Below are positions 52,436 through 61,869 of a stretch of 64,000 nucleotides of DNA, piece by piece. The position numbers and the translations under genes were made by a program. How positions within the stretch are numbered: the stretch's first letter is position 1; the number at the start of each line of letters is the position of its first letter. The stretch is taken from positions 1,364,001 to 1,428,000 of the forward strand of contig NZ_CP062804.1 of NCBI RefSeq assembly GCF_008801925.2. Direction: 5' to 3'. The DNA comes from Cupriavidus basilensis. GTDB taxonomy: Bacteria; Pseudomonadota; Gammaproteobacteria; Burkholderiales; Burkholderiaceae. The notes under the pieces are model-generated. The model was not told the origin of the DNA. It made no database searches and saw only the letters and a program-made list of their open reading frames with translations.

Positions 52436-54225
52436 AATTTTTCCTCCAAGTTTGAAATATAAACTCTTCCCCCTTTTTCTTCCATGGTGTGCTGATTAAT
52501 TTTGGAGTTATGGCCAAAGAGCGGTTCCGGGCGCTGATGCATTATCACAAAGATGCACATCTCGCACGCCAAGCTCACTATGGTGCCCGCGAGCTCATAA
52601 GCCATTTCTTCGTCCAGTCCTGAAAATGGTTCGTCAAGTATCAGAATTTCACAATCTTGCAGCAATCCCCTAGCTATAACTAGCCGTTGCCGCTCTCCTC
52701 CGGAGAGAAGTCCTCCCTTCTCTCCAACTACGAATTCAAGGCTGTTGCTGAATTTTCCCAATCCGACCTTTGAAAGAGATTCAACGATTTCATTCTGCGT
52801 TGCGTTGCTTTTTCCATACCGTAAATTCTTAATTATTGATTCGTTAAAAATGGTGTTGTCCTGGGAAACATAACCAATTTTTTCCAGAAGGATATCTGCC
52901 TGTATGCCGCTTGAATCCATACCATTAATAAGCAATTGCCTCGCCGAAGCACGAAGTTCCCCGCGCATCGCGCGCGCAGCGGTACTCTTGCCGATGCCGC
53001 TGGTTCCTCGTAAGGTATTTATCATTCCATAATTGAGGCTGATTGATCCATGTATTGACGGTGTGTTGTCTGCGGAAACATCGGAAGCCATAAATTCTTG
53101 AAATGAAAATATATAGTTTTTTGCGCCAAAGATCGGAGGGGCGGCGCCCGAATTGGATTTTTCTTTAATTTTCAGGCCGTCGGAAATCCGCATAATGTCG
53201 ATTCTGGCGCTTAGGATGCTGCGATAATTGAATCCGAGTGTATTGATTTGGACTATTAATTGCGCCAGGCTGGTTGCTAGCATAATGATAACGCCAATCG
53301 AGGTTGATCCTTCTTGATAGTATGCGGTTAGCAAAAAGAAGGACGCAGATAGGCAAATTACAGCAGAAAAAGAACTATCGAAAAATAATTTCCTGGAATT
53401 GAAATTCTTCCTGCCTTCTAGTTTTGAAAGCAAGATCTCATGTTGGTTAACTCTATTTTTCCGAACATCCGGGGATATTACGCCTGAGTTTATAAAGCTA
53501 TCGTGCATAAAAGCAGCGCATTCGGCATCTGACTGCGCAATTTCTTTCATGACTGGCATTCTCTTTCTTGTCGATTTGATAACAAATGCTGAATAAAATA
53601 TGGCGAAGAAAAGTAAAAGAAGTCCCGCCTTCGCGCCTATAAAAAAAATGGCAAATAGAGTGATGGATATGACATCTAAGGTTATGGATAGAAGTGATCT
53701 TAATGTGTTGTTTAATAGAGTTCTAACTGAAGCGACGGCTTCCTGCATTTTTTTTTGGTATTCTCCTGAATTTTTTAGCTTGGAGCTGCCGTAGTCTAAG
53801 CCAACAACGTACTCATACCAGCTCTTTCGAATGTCACTCTCAATTTTGTTTGCTAGCCTATTTGATATCAATGCGCCGCTAGCGCCCGTAATTGGAAGGA
53901 GAAATCTTTGCAGTGCGAACAAGGATATAAAAGGAAATAGTACGCTGGATGATCCTTTTTGTAGGCCATCTGTAAGCCATTTCAGCATAGCTCCGAACGA
54001 TGTGTTCAATATCGCAGTTAGGCATGCTAAAGTGACTACGCTAAAGAAGTGGTATTTATAGCGAACCAATAGCAGCAAAAGGTAATGTGATGCATTCGTT
54101 TTTTCTTCCAATTGTCGACTCCGCGGCTTATTTCCCCCAAGATCCATGTGAAATTTCACAAGATCTTGGGCGTCACACTTAATCTCTGTCGAGAGTTTTA
54201 GGTATAAAGGTTGCCTGAATTGCAT
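52432..54225 (-). CDS. ABC exporter, fused membrane and ATPase domains
   Basis: A 597-residue half-transporter. About six membrane helices span residues 45-340, followed by an ATPase with Walker A GTSGIGKST (about 407-415), Q-loop Q455, signature LLSGGERQR (about 506-514) and Walker B ILILDEPFSGLD (about 528-539). There is no N-terminal C39 peptidase, so leader removal would need another protease. The start is uncertain: 54225 overlaps the upstream gene; an ATG at 54147 also exists. Low-GC codon use. It probably exports the product of this operon. Confidence 0.88.
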   Translation of the reverse strand: MQFRQPLYLKLSTEIKCDAQDLVKFHMDLGGNKPRSRQLEEKTNASHYLLLLLVRYKYHFFSVVTLACLTAILNTSFGAMLKWLTDGLQKGSSSVLFPFISLFALQRFLLPITGASGALISNRLANKIESDIRKSWYEYVVGLDYGSSKLKNSGEYQKKMQEAVASVRTLLNNTLRSLLSITLDVISITLFAIFFIGAKAGLLLLFFAIFYSAFVIKSTRKRMPVMKEIAQSDAECAAFMHDSFINSGVISPDVRKNRVNQHEILLSKLEGRKNFNSRKLFFDSSFSAVICLSASFFLLTAYYQEGSTSIGVIIMLATSLAQLIVQINTLGFNYRSILSARIDIMRISDGLKIKEKSNSGAAPPIFGAKNYIFSFQEFMASDVSADNTPSIHGSISLNYGMINTLRGTSGIGKSTAARAMRGELRASARQLLINGMDSSGIQADILLEKIGYVSQDNTIFNESIIKNLRYGKSNATQNEIVESLSKVGLGKFSNSLEFVVGEKGGLLSGGERQRLVIARGLLQDCEILILDEPFSGLDEEMAYELAGTIVSLACEMCIFVIMHQRPEPLFGHNSKINQHTMEEKGGRVYISNLEEKF

Positions 54226-54890
54226 GTGCAGTACATTCCACAACTACTGCCGCCACAGTACATTGATGGGGATGTCTGCTGAATTAGGCAATTAATTAGC
54301 TCGCCGGCCGTCATTTTATCTGCAGTTTTCTGCTCGATTGGTGAGCCCAGTTTATCTAAATCCCCGTGATAAACCGGTCGCTGCAGCATGTTAACCTTAT
54401 CTGGAGAGTATTTGTTGCCATAGTGAACATACCATTTTTTTAATGTGTAGAAGCCGAAAGTCGATATAATGACTTGGATTTGTTTTTCCAGTCTGTCGCG
54501 CTTATATTCGTTTAACGTTATCCCGTTTTTTGACAGCGTTTTGATTTTCTGTGTCAAGTGTTCGGAGCAGAATGGTATATGATGCAGCATCTTTCCAAAG
54601 AAGCGATTGCAAAATTTCTCGTAATCACTGGTGAATAGAATGAAATGGTGCCACATTTTATCTATCATTAAAAGTGGCTCATCAATTTCTAGTTCCATGC
54701 ATTGTTTTTGTGCGTAATGTGACACATAAAGAAATTTCTTCATCTCCGAAAATATGTCGAGAGCTTCCTTGTCGTCAATATCCCACTCGTCTCTAAATTT
54801 ACCGATAACTCCTTCATGTTGATATCGATCCAATTCATCTGGATACAAAAAATTATCAACGCTGCTCCCAATATTCAAAATCGCGCTCAT
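54198..54890 (-). CDS. GRDP-like protein with Cys/Gly/Ser-rich tail, candidate RiPP precursor
   Basis: A 230-residue protein. Residues 70-110 (LLMIDKMWHHFILFTSDYEKFC...FFGKMLHHIPFC) match the D-x2-W-H motif region of the plant/bacterial glycine-rich-domain (GRDP) family. The last 30 residues hold Cys at 201, 212, 217, 221 and 223 in a Gly/Ser/Tyr-rich tail with CGGSSCGMYCTC. First gene of the operon, overlapping the ABC exporter. A helical leader with a short Cys-rich end is what a post-translationally modified precursor would look like; it could also be a metal-binding enzyme. Confidence 0.75.
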   Translation of the reverse strand: MSAILNIGSSVDNFLYPDELDRYQHEGVIGKFRDEWDIDDKEALDIFSEMKKFLYVSHYAQKQCMELEIDEPLLMIDKMWHHFILFTSDYEKFCNRFFGKMLHHIPFCSEHLTQKIKTLSKNGITLNEYKRDRLEKQIQVIISTFGFYTLKKWYVHYGNKYSPDKVNMLQRPVYHGDLDKLGSPIEQKTADKMTAGELINCLIQQTSPSMYCGGSSCGMYCTCNSGNLYT

Positions 54891-55136
54891 ATTGCCTCCT
54901 ATCCGTTGATTGGTTTGAAAAGGTGAGATGGCAGTTACTTCAGAGTCATTGAGGCCCTCCTGTCACCAGTTAAGTTGCATTTGATCGCTCCCATTGAGTC
55001 GAGATAGCTGCTCTGAAGGACCTCGCGCTGCGCGCCTGCATGGTCCCCAAAAAGGCCGCGATTGATCAACGCAAGGTCATGACAGGCAAGGACAGTGGCC
55101 AATAGCGGATCGTTTCTCGATCTTCGCTTGGCCCTC
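54891..55136. other. spacer before the AT-rich operon, right edge of island
   Basis: Composition changes back to GC-rich about 55000. The only frame of note is a leftward one at 54935-55150 that ends in LLATVLACHDLALINRGLFGDHAG..., possibly the lost N-terminal part of another gene. The promoter of the leftward operon must lie near 54900-54990 but was not resolved, and an IS4 remnant starts right after. Confidence 0.4.
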
Positions 55137-55955
55137 ATGTCCCTGTCCAAACTGTTCGCCGCCCTTGCCGACTATCTGCACACCAAGACCGTTCACGACC
55201 TCGCCAGCCATCCCAAGCGTCCCGCGGCTTTCACCCGGCAGCGCAAGCTCTCCCTGCCGCCGCTGATCGCCTTCCTGCTCGGCACCATGCGCATGAACGT
55301 CCAAGCAGAACTCGGTCAATTCTTCGCCCACTCACTCGCCAGAGCACTCTGTGTCGGCAGGTTAGCGAGCAGGCCTTTGCTCAGGCCCGCAGCAAGCTCA
55401 GTGGCGATGTCTTCGCTCGTCTCAATGACTGGCTACTCCAGTGCGTCTGTGCCTATTTCCCGCGCTGGCATGCTTCCAGTTGATCGCCGCTGTTGCCTCG
55501 TACTTGCGTTTTGCCATCCGTCACAGCCATGTCCCTCGATCGGCCACCCGCGATCATCTGGCCTTCGGCCTGTATCTCCCCGGGGCCGAGATCATGCTCA
55601 CCGCGTCGTTGCACAGCGTGCACGAGAACGAACGCCAGATCCTGTTCGAACACCTGTCTGACCCCCACGGTTGGCCGCTATACAGGAATTCGGCTCCAAA
55701 GTTCTCTGTGACAACCTACACGCCCTGTGCTGCTTTACCGCTGCGCAAGAGCATGACATCGGTTCGGACTATCGAATCAATCGTACCTACGCCATCTCCG
55801 CACTCGAATGTGTCCAGCCTGTTGCTTTGCATGGCCTGCCCTGGGCCAAAGCTGCGCTGATCGCAACACGCACCCATCGAGTACGATCCGATCGCGACAA
55901 ACCTCGACCGCCTCGTCACAAGCCTCATCCACATGCTGCCTACAAGGCTTGCTGA
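55137..55955 (+). pseudogene. IS4-family transposase, frameshifted
   Basis: Begins MSLSKLFAALADYLHTKTVH and continues in the same frame to about 55340. It then needs a frame change to read SEQAFAQARSKLSGDVFARLNDWLL, another near 55480 to read the LPGAEIMLTASLHSVHENERQILFEHL block, and another near 55670 before ending at 55955 in PHAAYKAC. At least three frame changes mean it is dead. It is a decayed IS4 copy; the terminal inverted repeats were not identified. Confidence 0.8.
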
Positions 55956-56169
55956 GGCCTAGCTTGGGTGGATTGAGGCGGGCAGGCGTGGTTCCATGAA
56001 AGTCATATTGGCCGCCAAAACCCCGGTATGGCGCGTGTGCGTCAGCAGATATTCGCCAGAATTTCCCTTTAGCGAAACAGGATAGTTCTTGTTTTCAGCA
56101 AAAAATAAATGAACTGAGATTGTCGCCACACTTAACAACGCGTGCGTGCTCAGGGTGCACGGCGGGGCA

Positions 56170-56235
56170 ATCATGTTCGCTGCTTCGCTGCACAGCGTGC
56201 ACGAGAACGAACGCCAGATCCTGTTCGAGCATCTG
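56170..56235 (+). mobile_element. second IS4 transposase fragment
   Basis: A 66-base piece closely matching 55591-55653 (it encodes the same ASLHSVHENERQILFEHL peptide), so a second, related IS4 copy was once here and is now reduced to a fragment. It is followed by unrelated GC-rich coding-like sequence to about 56440 that I do not recognise. Confidence 0.75.
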
Positions 56236-56446
56236 GACCGCCCGCTGGCTTGGGGCTGTGCTCAACGAACGAAAGTTTTCTTTTCTGCATGCGCGCCGAC
56301 GGCAGCGGCTTTACCGCCGTGCGACACTTCGTCCGCTCCGGCCGCGACGAGGCCATCGCCAGGCTTCCGGCTCCCACCCGCAATGACGCGCGCGACTATG
56401 AGTGTGCGGTTACCCCGCAGACCATCCGGTTGACGCGCTGCGCGCC

Positions 56447-57057
56447 ATGGCCCGTGGACGGTCGTTGTTGCTCGACGACGCCCAGCGCGAGTTGTGTCGT
56501 GCCTTGCTGCAGCGCCCCACCGAGCATGGCTTGACACCGAACTGTGGACGCTCAAACGGGTGCGCCTACTCATCGATCAAAGCTTCGGGGTGTCATACAA
56601 CGAAGCCCGTGTCAGGCGCATCCTGGATTCGCTCGGCTTCTCGCCCAACGGCCAGACCGACGCGCTATCGAACGCGACGAGGACGCCGTGTTGGTGTGGA
56701 AGCAAAAGACCTGGCCCGCGCTCAAAAAGTGTATGCGGGAGCAACGGCCGATTGTCTTCATTGACGAGTTTGGGCTCTCGTAACGACCCACGCGCGTGCA
56801 CCTGGGCTCCGGAAGGACAAACGCCAGTCATCCGGTTTCATTGCAACTGGAAACATGTCTCGGCCATCGCGGGCCTGAGTTATCACAACTGCCTGTTCCG
56901 CATTTACGACGGCGCGATCAAGAGCGCACAGATCGTGGATTTCCTCAAGGCACTGCGCGCACACCTCAAGCGCCGCCAGATGATTATCTGGGACGGCGCC
57001 GCGCAGCCAGCGCAACGGCTCAATGGCAGACTGCATCTGGCACAAAAATGCGCATGA
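56447..57057 (+). pseudogene. IS630-family transposase, frameshifted and truncated
   Basis: MARGRSLLLDDAQRELCRALLQRP followed, after a frame change at about 56530, by TLKRVRLLIDQSFGVSYNEARVRRILDSLGF. After a second shift comes KCMREQRPIVFIDEFGLS, which holds the first catalytic Asp. After a third come VIRFHCNWKHVSAIAGLSYHNC and LKRRQMIIWDGA (the second Asp region). The C-terminus is missing after about 57057. A decayed IS630 copy next to the IS4 remains. Confidence 0.85.
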
Positions 57058-57343
57058 TTCATCCTCTTTCTTGTCCTTTCCAAATAGGGAGCGTGCGATA
57101 GCGCTTTGGCATTGCACGCTCGACCAGAATCGGTGCCCGGCGAAGAATATCGATTTCAAACGTCGGCAGGATTCGGAGATTTCAGATTCTCATTTTGGAT
57201 TCTTCAGACCAGAGGAGCCCTGTTGAAACGTTCAACCGCTCGCCGACAAGACCACGGCCACCGGGCGCGTAATGAACTGCCGGGTGGAAATCGTGCAGGC
57301 ATCGCCGGGCGCCTTATGCACAGGGGGACTCCTGCAAGCAAGG
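57058..57343 (+). other. spacer between IS remains and czcA
   Basis: Holds no gene that I recognise. It runs from the broken end of the IS630 copy to the stop of the leftward czcA gene. A GC shift and short AT-rich patch near 57060-57200 mark the junction. Confidence 0.4.
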
Positions 57344-60300
57344 CTAACCGAGCGGCAAGGCCGGCGGCACCACGACGCCGCCAGCCAGGCGTGTGTTGCC
57401 TGCGTCATCTGCTACGCCAGCCTCATCCTCATCGCGCCGATGCGCCAGCCGGTACAGCACCGGCAGCACTAGCAGGGTCAGCGCGGTGGACGACAGGATG
57501 CCGCCTATCACCACCGTGGCGAGCGGACGCTGTACCTCGGCCCCGGTCCCGGTGGCAATCGCCATCGGGATAAAGCCCAGCGACGCCACCAGCGCGGTCA
57601 TCAGCACGGGACGCAGCCGGGTCAGCGCACCGGTATGGATGGCTTCATCGAGCGGCTTGCCTTCTTCCCGCAGACTGCGGATGAAGGACAGCATCACCAG
57701 TCCGTTGAGCACAGCCACGCCGGACAAAGCGATAAAACCCACCGCCGCCGAGATCGATAGCGGAATGCCCCGCAGCCACAGCGCCAGGATGCCGCCAGTG
57801 AGCGCAAAGGGGATGCCGGTAAAGACCAGCAGGCCATCGCGCACATTGCCGAACATGGCAAACAGCAGCACGAACACCATCAGCAGCGCCACGGGCACCA
57901 CGATCTGCAGCCGCGTGGTGGCCGATTGCAACTGCTCGAAGGTGCCACCCCAGGTGACCCAGTAGCCCGCCGGGACCTTGACCTGACGATCCAGCGACGC
58001 CATCGCCTCGGGCACGAAGGTGCCCACGTCGCGCCCGCGCACATTGGCGCTGACCACGATGCGGCGCTTGCCGTTCTCGCGCGAGACCTGATTGGGCCCC
58101 GGGGCGAGCGTGAGCGTGGCCACTTCGCCCAGCGGGATATAGCTGGCGGCTGCCGTATTTCCCTTGGGCAAGGGAATCGGCAGCCGGCGCAGCGCCTCCA
58201 CATCGCCACGGATGCCTTCCGGCAGGCGTACGCCGATATTGAAGCGGCGGTCGCCCTGGAAGAAGATGCCAGCGTCCCTGCCGCCCACGGCAATGGCCAC
58301 GGTGTCCTGCACATCGATCATGTTGAGGCCGTAGCGGGCCGCGCGGGCGCGGTCCACGTCCACCGTCAGCATCGGCAGGCCGCTGGTCTGCTCGACCTTG
58401 ACCTCGGTTGCGCCGGGGACGGCCCGCAGCACGGTGGCGACCTTTTGCGCGGTGTCCTCCAGCACGGCGTTGTCGTCACCGAAGATCTTCACGGCCACGT
58501 CGCTGCGCACCCCGGAGATCAGCTCGTTGAAGCGCAGCTGGATCGGCTGCGAGAACTCGTACTTGTTGCCGGGGATGGTTGCCAGTTCGGCCTCCATCTC
58601 CGCCAGCAATTGTTCGCGCGTCTTGGACGGATCGGGCCACTTTGCCTGCGGCCTGAGCATGATGTAGCCATCCGAGGCATTGGGCGGCATCGGGTCCGAG
58701 GCGATCTCGGCTGTGCCGGTGCGGGCGAAGACGCGCTCGATTTCGGGGAATTTCTCCTTGAGGCGCGTCTCGATCTGCTGCTGCATGGCGAGCGACTGGG
58801 TGAGGCTGGTGCCGGGAATGCGCAGCGCCTGCACGGCGAAATCCCCTTCGTTCAGGTTGGGGATGAACTCGCTGCCCAGCCGCGTCGCCACCAGGCCGCT
58901 CAACAGCACCGCCACCGCGGCAAGGGTCAGCACCACCGGTGTGTTGGCGATGGTCTTGCCGAGCATCGGCGCGTAGGCGCGCTTGGCCCACAGCATCAGG
59001 CGGTTTTCCTTCTCGGCTACCTTGTCGCCGATAAACAGCGCCACGGCCGCCGGCACGAAGGTGACCGACAGGATCATCGCGCCGATCAGCGCCAGCACCA
59101 CCGTCATCGCCATGGGGTGGAACATCTTGCCCTCCACGCCGGTCAGCGCAAAGATCGGGATGTACACGATCATGATGATGAGCTGGCCGAAGATCAGCGG
59201 GCGGCGTGCTTCCCGCGAGGCCGCAAAGACTTCGTGGAAGCGTTCGCTGCGGGTGAGCGGGCGGCCGTGCTGTTGCTGGGCATGGGCGAGGCGCCGCACA
59301 CAGTTCTCCACGATCACCACCGCGCCGTCGATGATGATGCCGAAGTCCAGCGCGCCCAGGCTCATCAGGTTGGCGCTGATCTTGTAGGTCACCATGCCGG
59401 TGAAGGTAAACAGCATGGACAGCGGGATCACCAGCGCGGTGATGATGGCGGCGCGCAGGTTGCCGAGGAACAGGAAGAGGATCACGATCACCAGGATCGC
59501 GCCCTCGACCAGGTTCTTCTTGACGGTGGCGATGGCGCGGTCCACCAGCACGGTGCGGTCGTACACGGTGACGGCCTTGACGCCGGCCGGCAGCGAGCGG
59601 TTGATGGCGGCCATGCGCTGGTCCACCGCTTGCGACACGGCACGGCTGTTCTCGCCGATCAGCATGAAGACGGTGCCCAGCACCACTTCGCGCCCGTTAT
59701 CGGTGGCCGCGCCGGTGCGCAGTTCGCGGCCGATGCCCACGTCCGCCAGGTCGCGGATGCGGATGGGCTGGCCCTGCGCGCTGCCCACGATGATCTCGCG
59801 GATATCGTCGACGGACCTGACCTGCCCCGGCGCGCGCACCAGGTATTGCTCGCCGCGCCGCTCGATATAGCCGGCGCCCACGTTGGCGTTGTTCTTCTCC
59901 AGCGCTGCCACCACGTCCTGCAGGCTCAGGCCGTATGAGGCCATCCGTTCCGGGCTGGGCGCCACCAGGTACTCCTTGGCGAAGCCGCCGATGGAGTTGA
60001 TCTCGGTGACGCCGGGCACCGTGCGCAACTGCGGCTTGATGACCCAGTCCTGGATCTCGCGCAGGTCGGTGGGCGTGTAGGGCGTGCCATCGGCCTTCCT
60101 GGCGCCGTCCTCGGCTTCCACCGTCCACAGGTAGATCTCGCCGAGCCCGGTGGAGATCGGGCCCATCTGTGGCGCAACGCCCGCGGGCAGGTTCTGCGCG
60201 GCTTCCTGGATGCGCTGGTTGACCAGCTGGCGCGCGAAATAGATATCGGTGCCGTCCTTGAAGATCACCGTCACCTGCGACAGGCCATAGCGCGACAGCG

Positions 60301-60550
60301 AGCGGGTTTGCTCCAGGCCCGGCAGGCCGGACATCGCGGTCTCGATCGGGTAGGTGACGCGCTGCTCGGTTTCCAGCGGCGAATAGCCCGGTGCGGAGGT
60401 GTTGACCTGCACCTGCACGTTGGTGATGTCGGGCACGGCGTCGATGGGCAGACGGCTGTAGTTGTAGATGCCGAGCGCCGCCATGGCGACTACCGCCAGC
60501 AGCACCAGCCACCGCTGCTCGATGGCAAAGCGGACCAGTCTTTCAAACAT
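57344..60550 (-). CDS. czcA: CzcA, RND heavy-metal efflux pump
   Basis: A 1068-residue inner-membrane RND transporter with the heavy-metal signature LDFGIIIDGAVVIVEN; D402, D408 and E415 are at the positions known to carry proton and metal transport in CzcA of C. metallidurans. N-terminal MFERLVRFAIEQRW and twelve helices are intact, so it exports Zn, Co and Cd from the periplasm through CzcC. It lies 14 bases after czcB. Its C-terminus abuts the IS remains. Confidence 0.97.
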   Translation of the reverse strand: MFERLVRFAIEQRWLVLLAVVAMAALGIYNYSRLPIDAVPDITNVQVQVNTSAPGYSPLETEQRVTYPIETAMSGLPGLEQTRSLSRYGLSQVTVIFKDGTDIYFARQLVNQRIQEAAQNLPAGVAPQMGPISTGLGEIYLWTVEAEDGARKADGTPYTPTDLREIQDWVIKPQLRTVPGVTEINSIGGFAKEYLVAPSPERMASYGLSLQDVVAALEKNNANVGAGYIERRGEQYLVRAPGQVRSVDDIREIIVGSAQGQPIRIRDLADVGIGRELRTGAATDNGREVVLGTVFMLIGENSRAVSQAVDQRMAAINRSLPAGVKAVTVYDRTVLVDRAIATVKKNLVEGAILVIVILFLFLGNLRAAIITALVIPLSMLFTFTGMVTYKISANLMSLGALDFGIIIDGAVVIVENCVRRLAHAQQQHGRPLTRSERFHEVFAASREARRPLIFGQLIIMIVYIPIFALTGVEGKMFHPMAMTVVLALIGAMILSVTFVPAAVALFIGDKVAEKENRLMLWAKRAYAPMLGKTIANTPVVLTLAAVAVLLSGLVATRLGSEFIPNLNEGDFAVQALRIPGTSLTQSLAMQQQIETRLKEKFPEIERVFARTGTAEIASDPMPPNASDGYIMLRPQAKWPDPSKTREQLLAEMEAELATIPGNKYEFSQPIQLRFNELISGVRSDVAVKIFGDDNAVLEDTAQKVATVLRAVPGATEVKVEQTSGLPMLTVDVDRARAARYGLNMIDVQDTVAIAVGGRDAGIFFQGDRRFNIGVRLPEGIRGDVEALRRLPIPLPKGNTAAASYIPLGEVATLTLAPGPNQVSRENGKRRIVVSANVRGRDVGTFVPEAMASLDRQVKVPAGYWVTWGGTFEQLQSATTRLQIVVPVALLMVFVLLFAMFGNVRDGLLVFTGIPFALTGGILALWLRGIPLSISAAVGFIALSGVAVLNGLVMLSFIRSLREEGKPLDEAIHTGALTRLRPVLMTALVASLGFIPMAIATGTGAEVQRPLATVVIGGILSSTALTLLVLPVLYRLAHRRDEDEAGVADDAGNTRLAGGVVVPPALPLG

Positions 60551-60564
60551 GAGGGATTCTCCGC

Positions 60565-61851
60565 TTAGTGGCTATGTTCGGCGCCGGCCTTGCCAAGCTC
60601 GGCCTTGATCACGAAGCTGTTGCCCGCCACGTATTGCGTGCCGGCTTTCAGGCCGTCGGTGATCTCCACCAGCTTGCCGTCGCTGCGGCCGGTCTTGACC
60701 GGCTGCGCCTGGAAGCCGCCTGGAACGACAGCGAACACCACCTGCTGATCGCCGTTGCTCTGCAGGGCTTCGGCCTCGATCGCCACTGGCACCTCGGCGC
60801 TGGAGTCGGTCACGCCCACGGTGACGAACAGGCCGGGACGCCAGGCCGCCTTGGGGTTGGCCAGCGTGACACGGGCGGTGGCGGTGCGCGTTTGCTGGCC
60901 CAGCAGCGAGCCGACATACGAGACCGTGCCTTCGGCTTTGCCGTCAAAGGCGGTGGAGGCGATCTTCACCTTCTCGCCAACCCGCACGCGATCCAGGTCC
61001 TTGGGCGCAATCACGAACTCGGCCCATACCGTGCTGAGGTCGGAGATGACGAACACGTTGGCGTCGGCCGCCACGGCTTCGCCCAGCGCCAGGTGCTTCT
61101 CGACCACGGTGCCGTCGAAGGGCGCGCGCAGCTCGAAGCGGTTGAGCGACCTGGCGCTGCCCGCGTTGCCGCTGGCGCCGATGGCGGTCAGCTTCTGCGT
61201 GGCGTTTTGCGTGGCGATGCGGGCTTCCTGCAGCGCGGTGCGCGCGGCCAGGTAGTCCTGCTCGGCGGAGATCTTGTCCTCCCACAGCTTCTTCTCGCGC
61301 TGGAAGGTGGACTCGGCCAGCTCCAGGCGCTTTTGCGCGGCCAGCAGTTCGCTGCGCTGGTCGGACAGCGCGGTGCTAGCCAGCATCGCCAGCAAATCGC
61401 CTTTCTTCACCTGTTGCCCCAGGTTGGCGGACACGCCTTCCACCACACCGGCTACGCGCGGCACCACGTGGGCCGTGCGGTCCTCGTTGAAGCGGATCTC
61501 GCCGGGGAAGGATGTCGTGCCCTCGATGTGCGCTGGTCCTGCCGTGCGCAGCGTGAGCCCGGCCGCCTGGACCTGTGCCGGGGTCATCTCGATGTGGCCT
61601 TCTTTCTCTTGCGTTTCGTGGTGCTCCCCGTCGGTGTGCCGGGCGGCGTCACCGTGCGCCGCGCTGGCCGGGCTGCCGTGGTGCTCGCCGTCGCCGTGGG
61701 CCGCCTCTTCGCTATGTGCGCCTGCTGCGTGGCCGGCCTCGGTCGTGGCGTCGGCGCTGCCGCGCCCGGCGAAGATCAGTCCCGCGGCGGCGATGGCGCC
61801 GCCTGCCAGGATGATGGCGATGCTCGTTTTCTGCTTGTTGCTGATTGCCAT
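60565..61851 (-). CDS. czcB: CzcB, membrane-fusion protein
   Basis: A 428-residue HlyD-type adaptor: membrane anchor near residues 10-28, a His-rich stretch (HGDGEHHGS...HTDGEHHETQ) between about 40 and 85 that can bind zinc, then the lipoyl/barrel-sandwich domain (GVSANLGQQVKKGDLLAML) and a beta-barrel. It links CzcA to CzcC. It starts 18 bases after czcC, consistent with one leftward operon. Confidence 0.95.
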   Translation of the reverse strand: MAISNKQKTSIAIILAGGAIAAAGLIFAGRGSADATTEAGHAAGAHSEEAAHGDGEHHGSPASAAHGDAARHTDGEHHETQEKEGHIEMTPAQVQAAGLTLRTAGPAHIEGTTSFPGEIRFNEDRTAHVVPRVAGVVEGVSANLGQQVKKGDLLAMLASTALSDQRSELLAAQKRLELAESTFQREKKLWEDKISAEQDYLAARTALQEARIATQNATQKLTAIGASGNAGSARSLNRFELRAPFDGTVVEKHLALGEAVAADANVFVISDLSTVWAEFVIAPKDLDRVRVGEKVKIASTAFDGKAEGTVSYVGSLLGQQTRTATARVTLANPKAAWRPGLFVTVGVTDSSAEVPVAIEAEALQSNGDQQVVFAVVPGGFQAQPVKTGRSDGKLVEITDGLKAGTQYVAGNSFVIKAELGKAGAEHSH

Positions 61852-61869
61852 GATGGAATTCCTTTGGTG

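Noticed and set aside
57926..59938. A 670-residue rightward frame opposite czcA
   Set aside because: Antisense shadow of czcA with no domain and biased composition.
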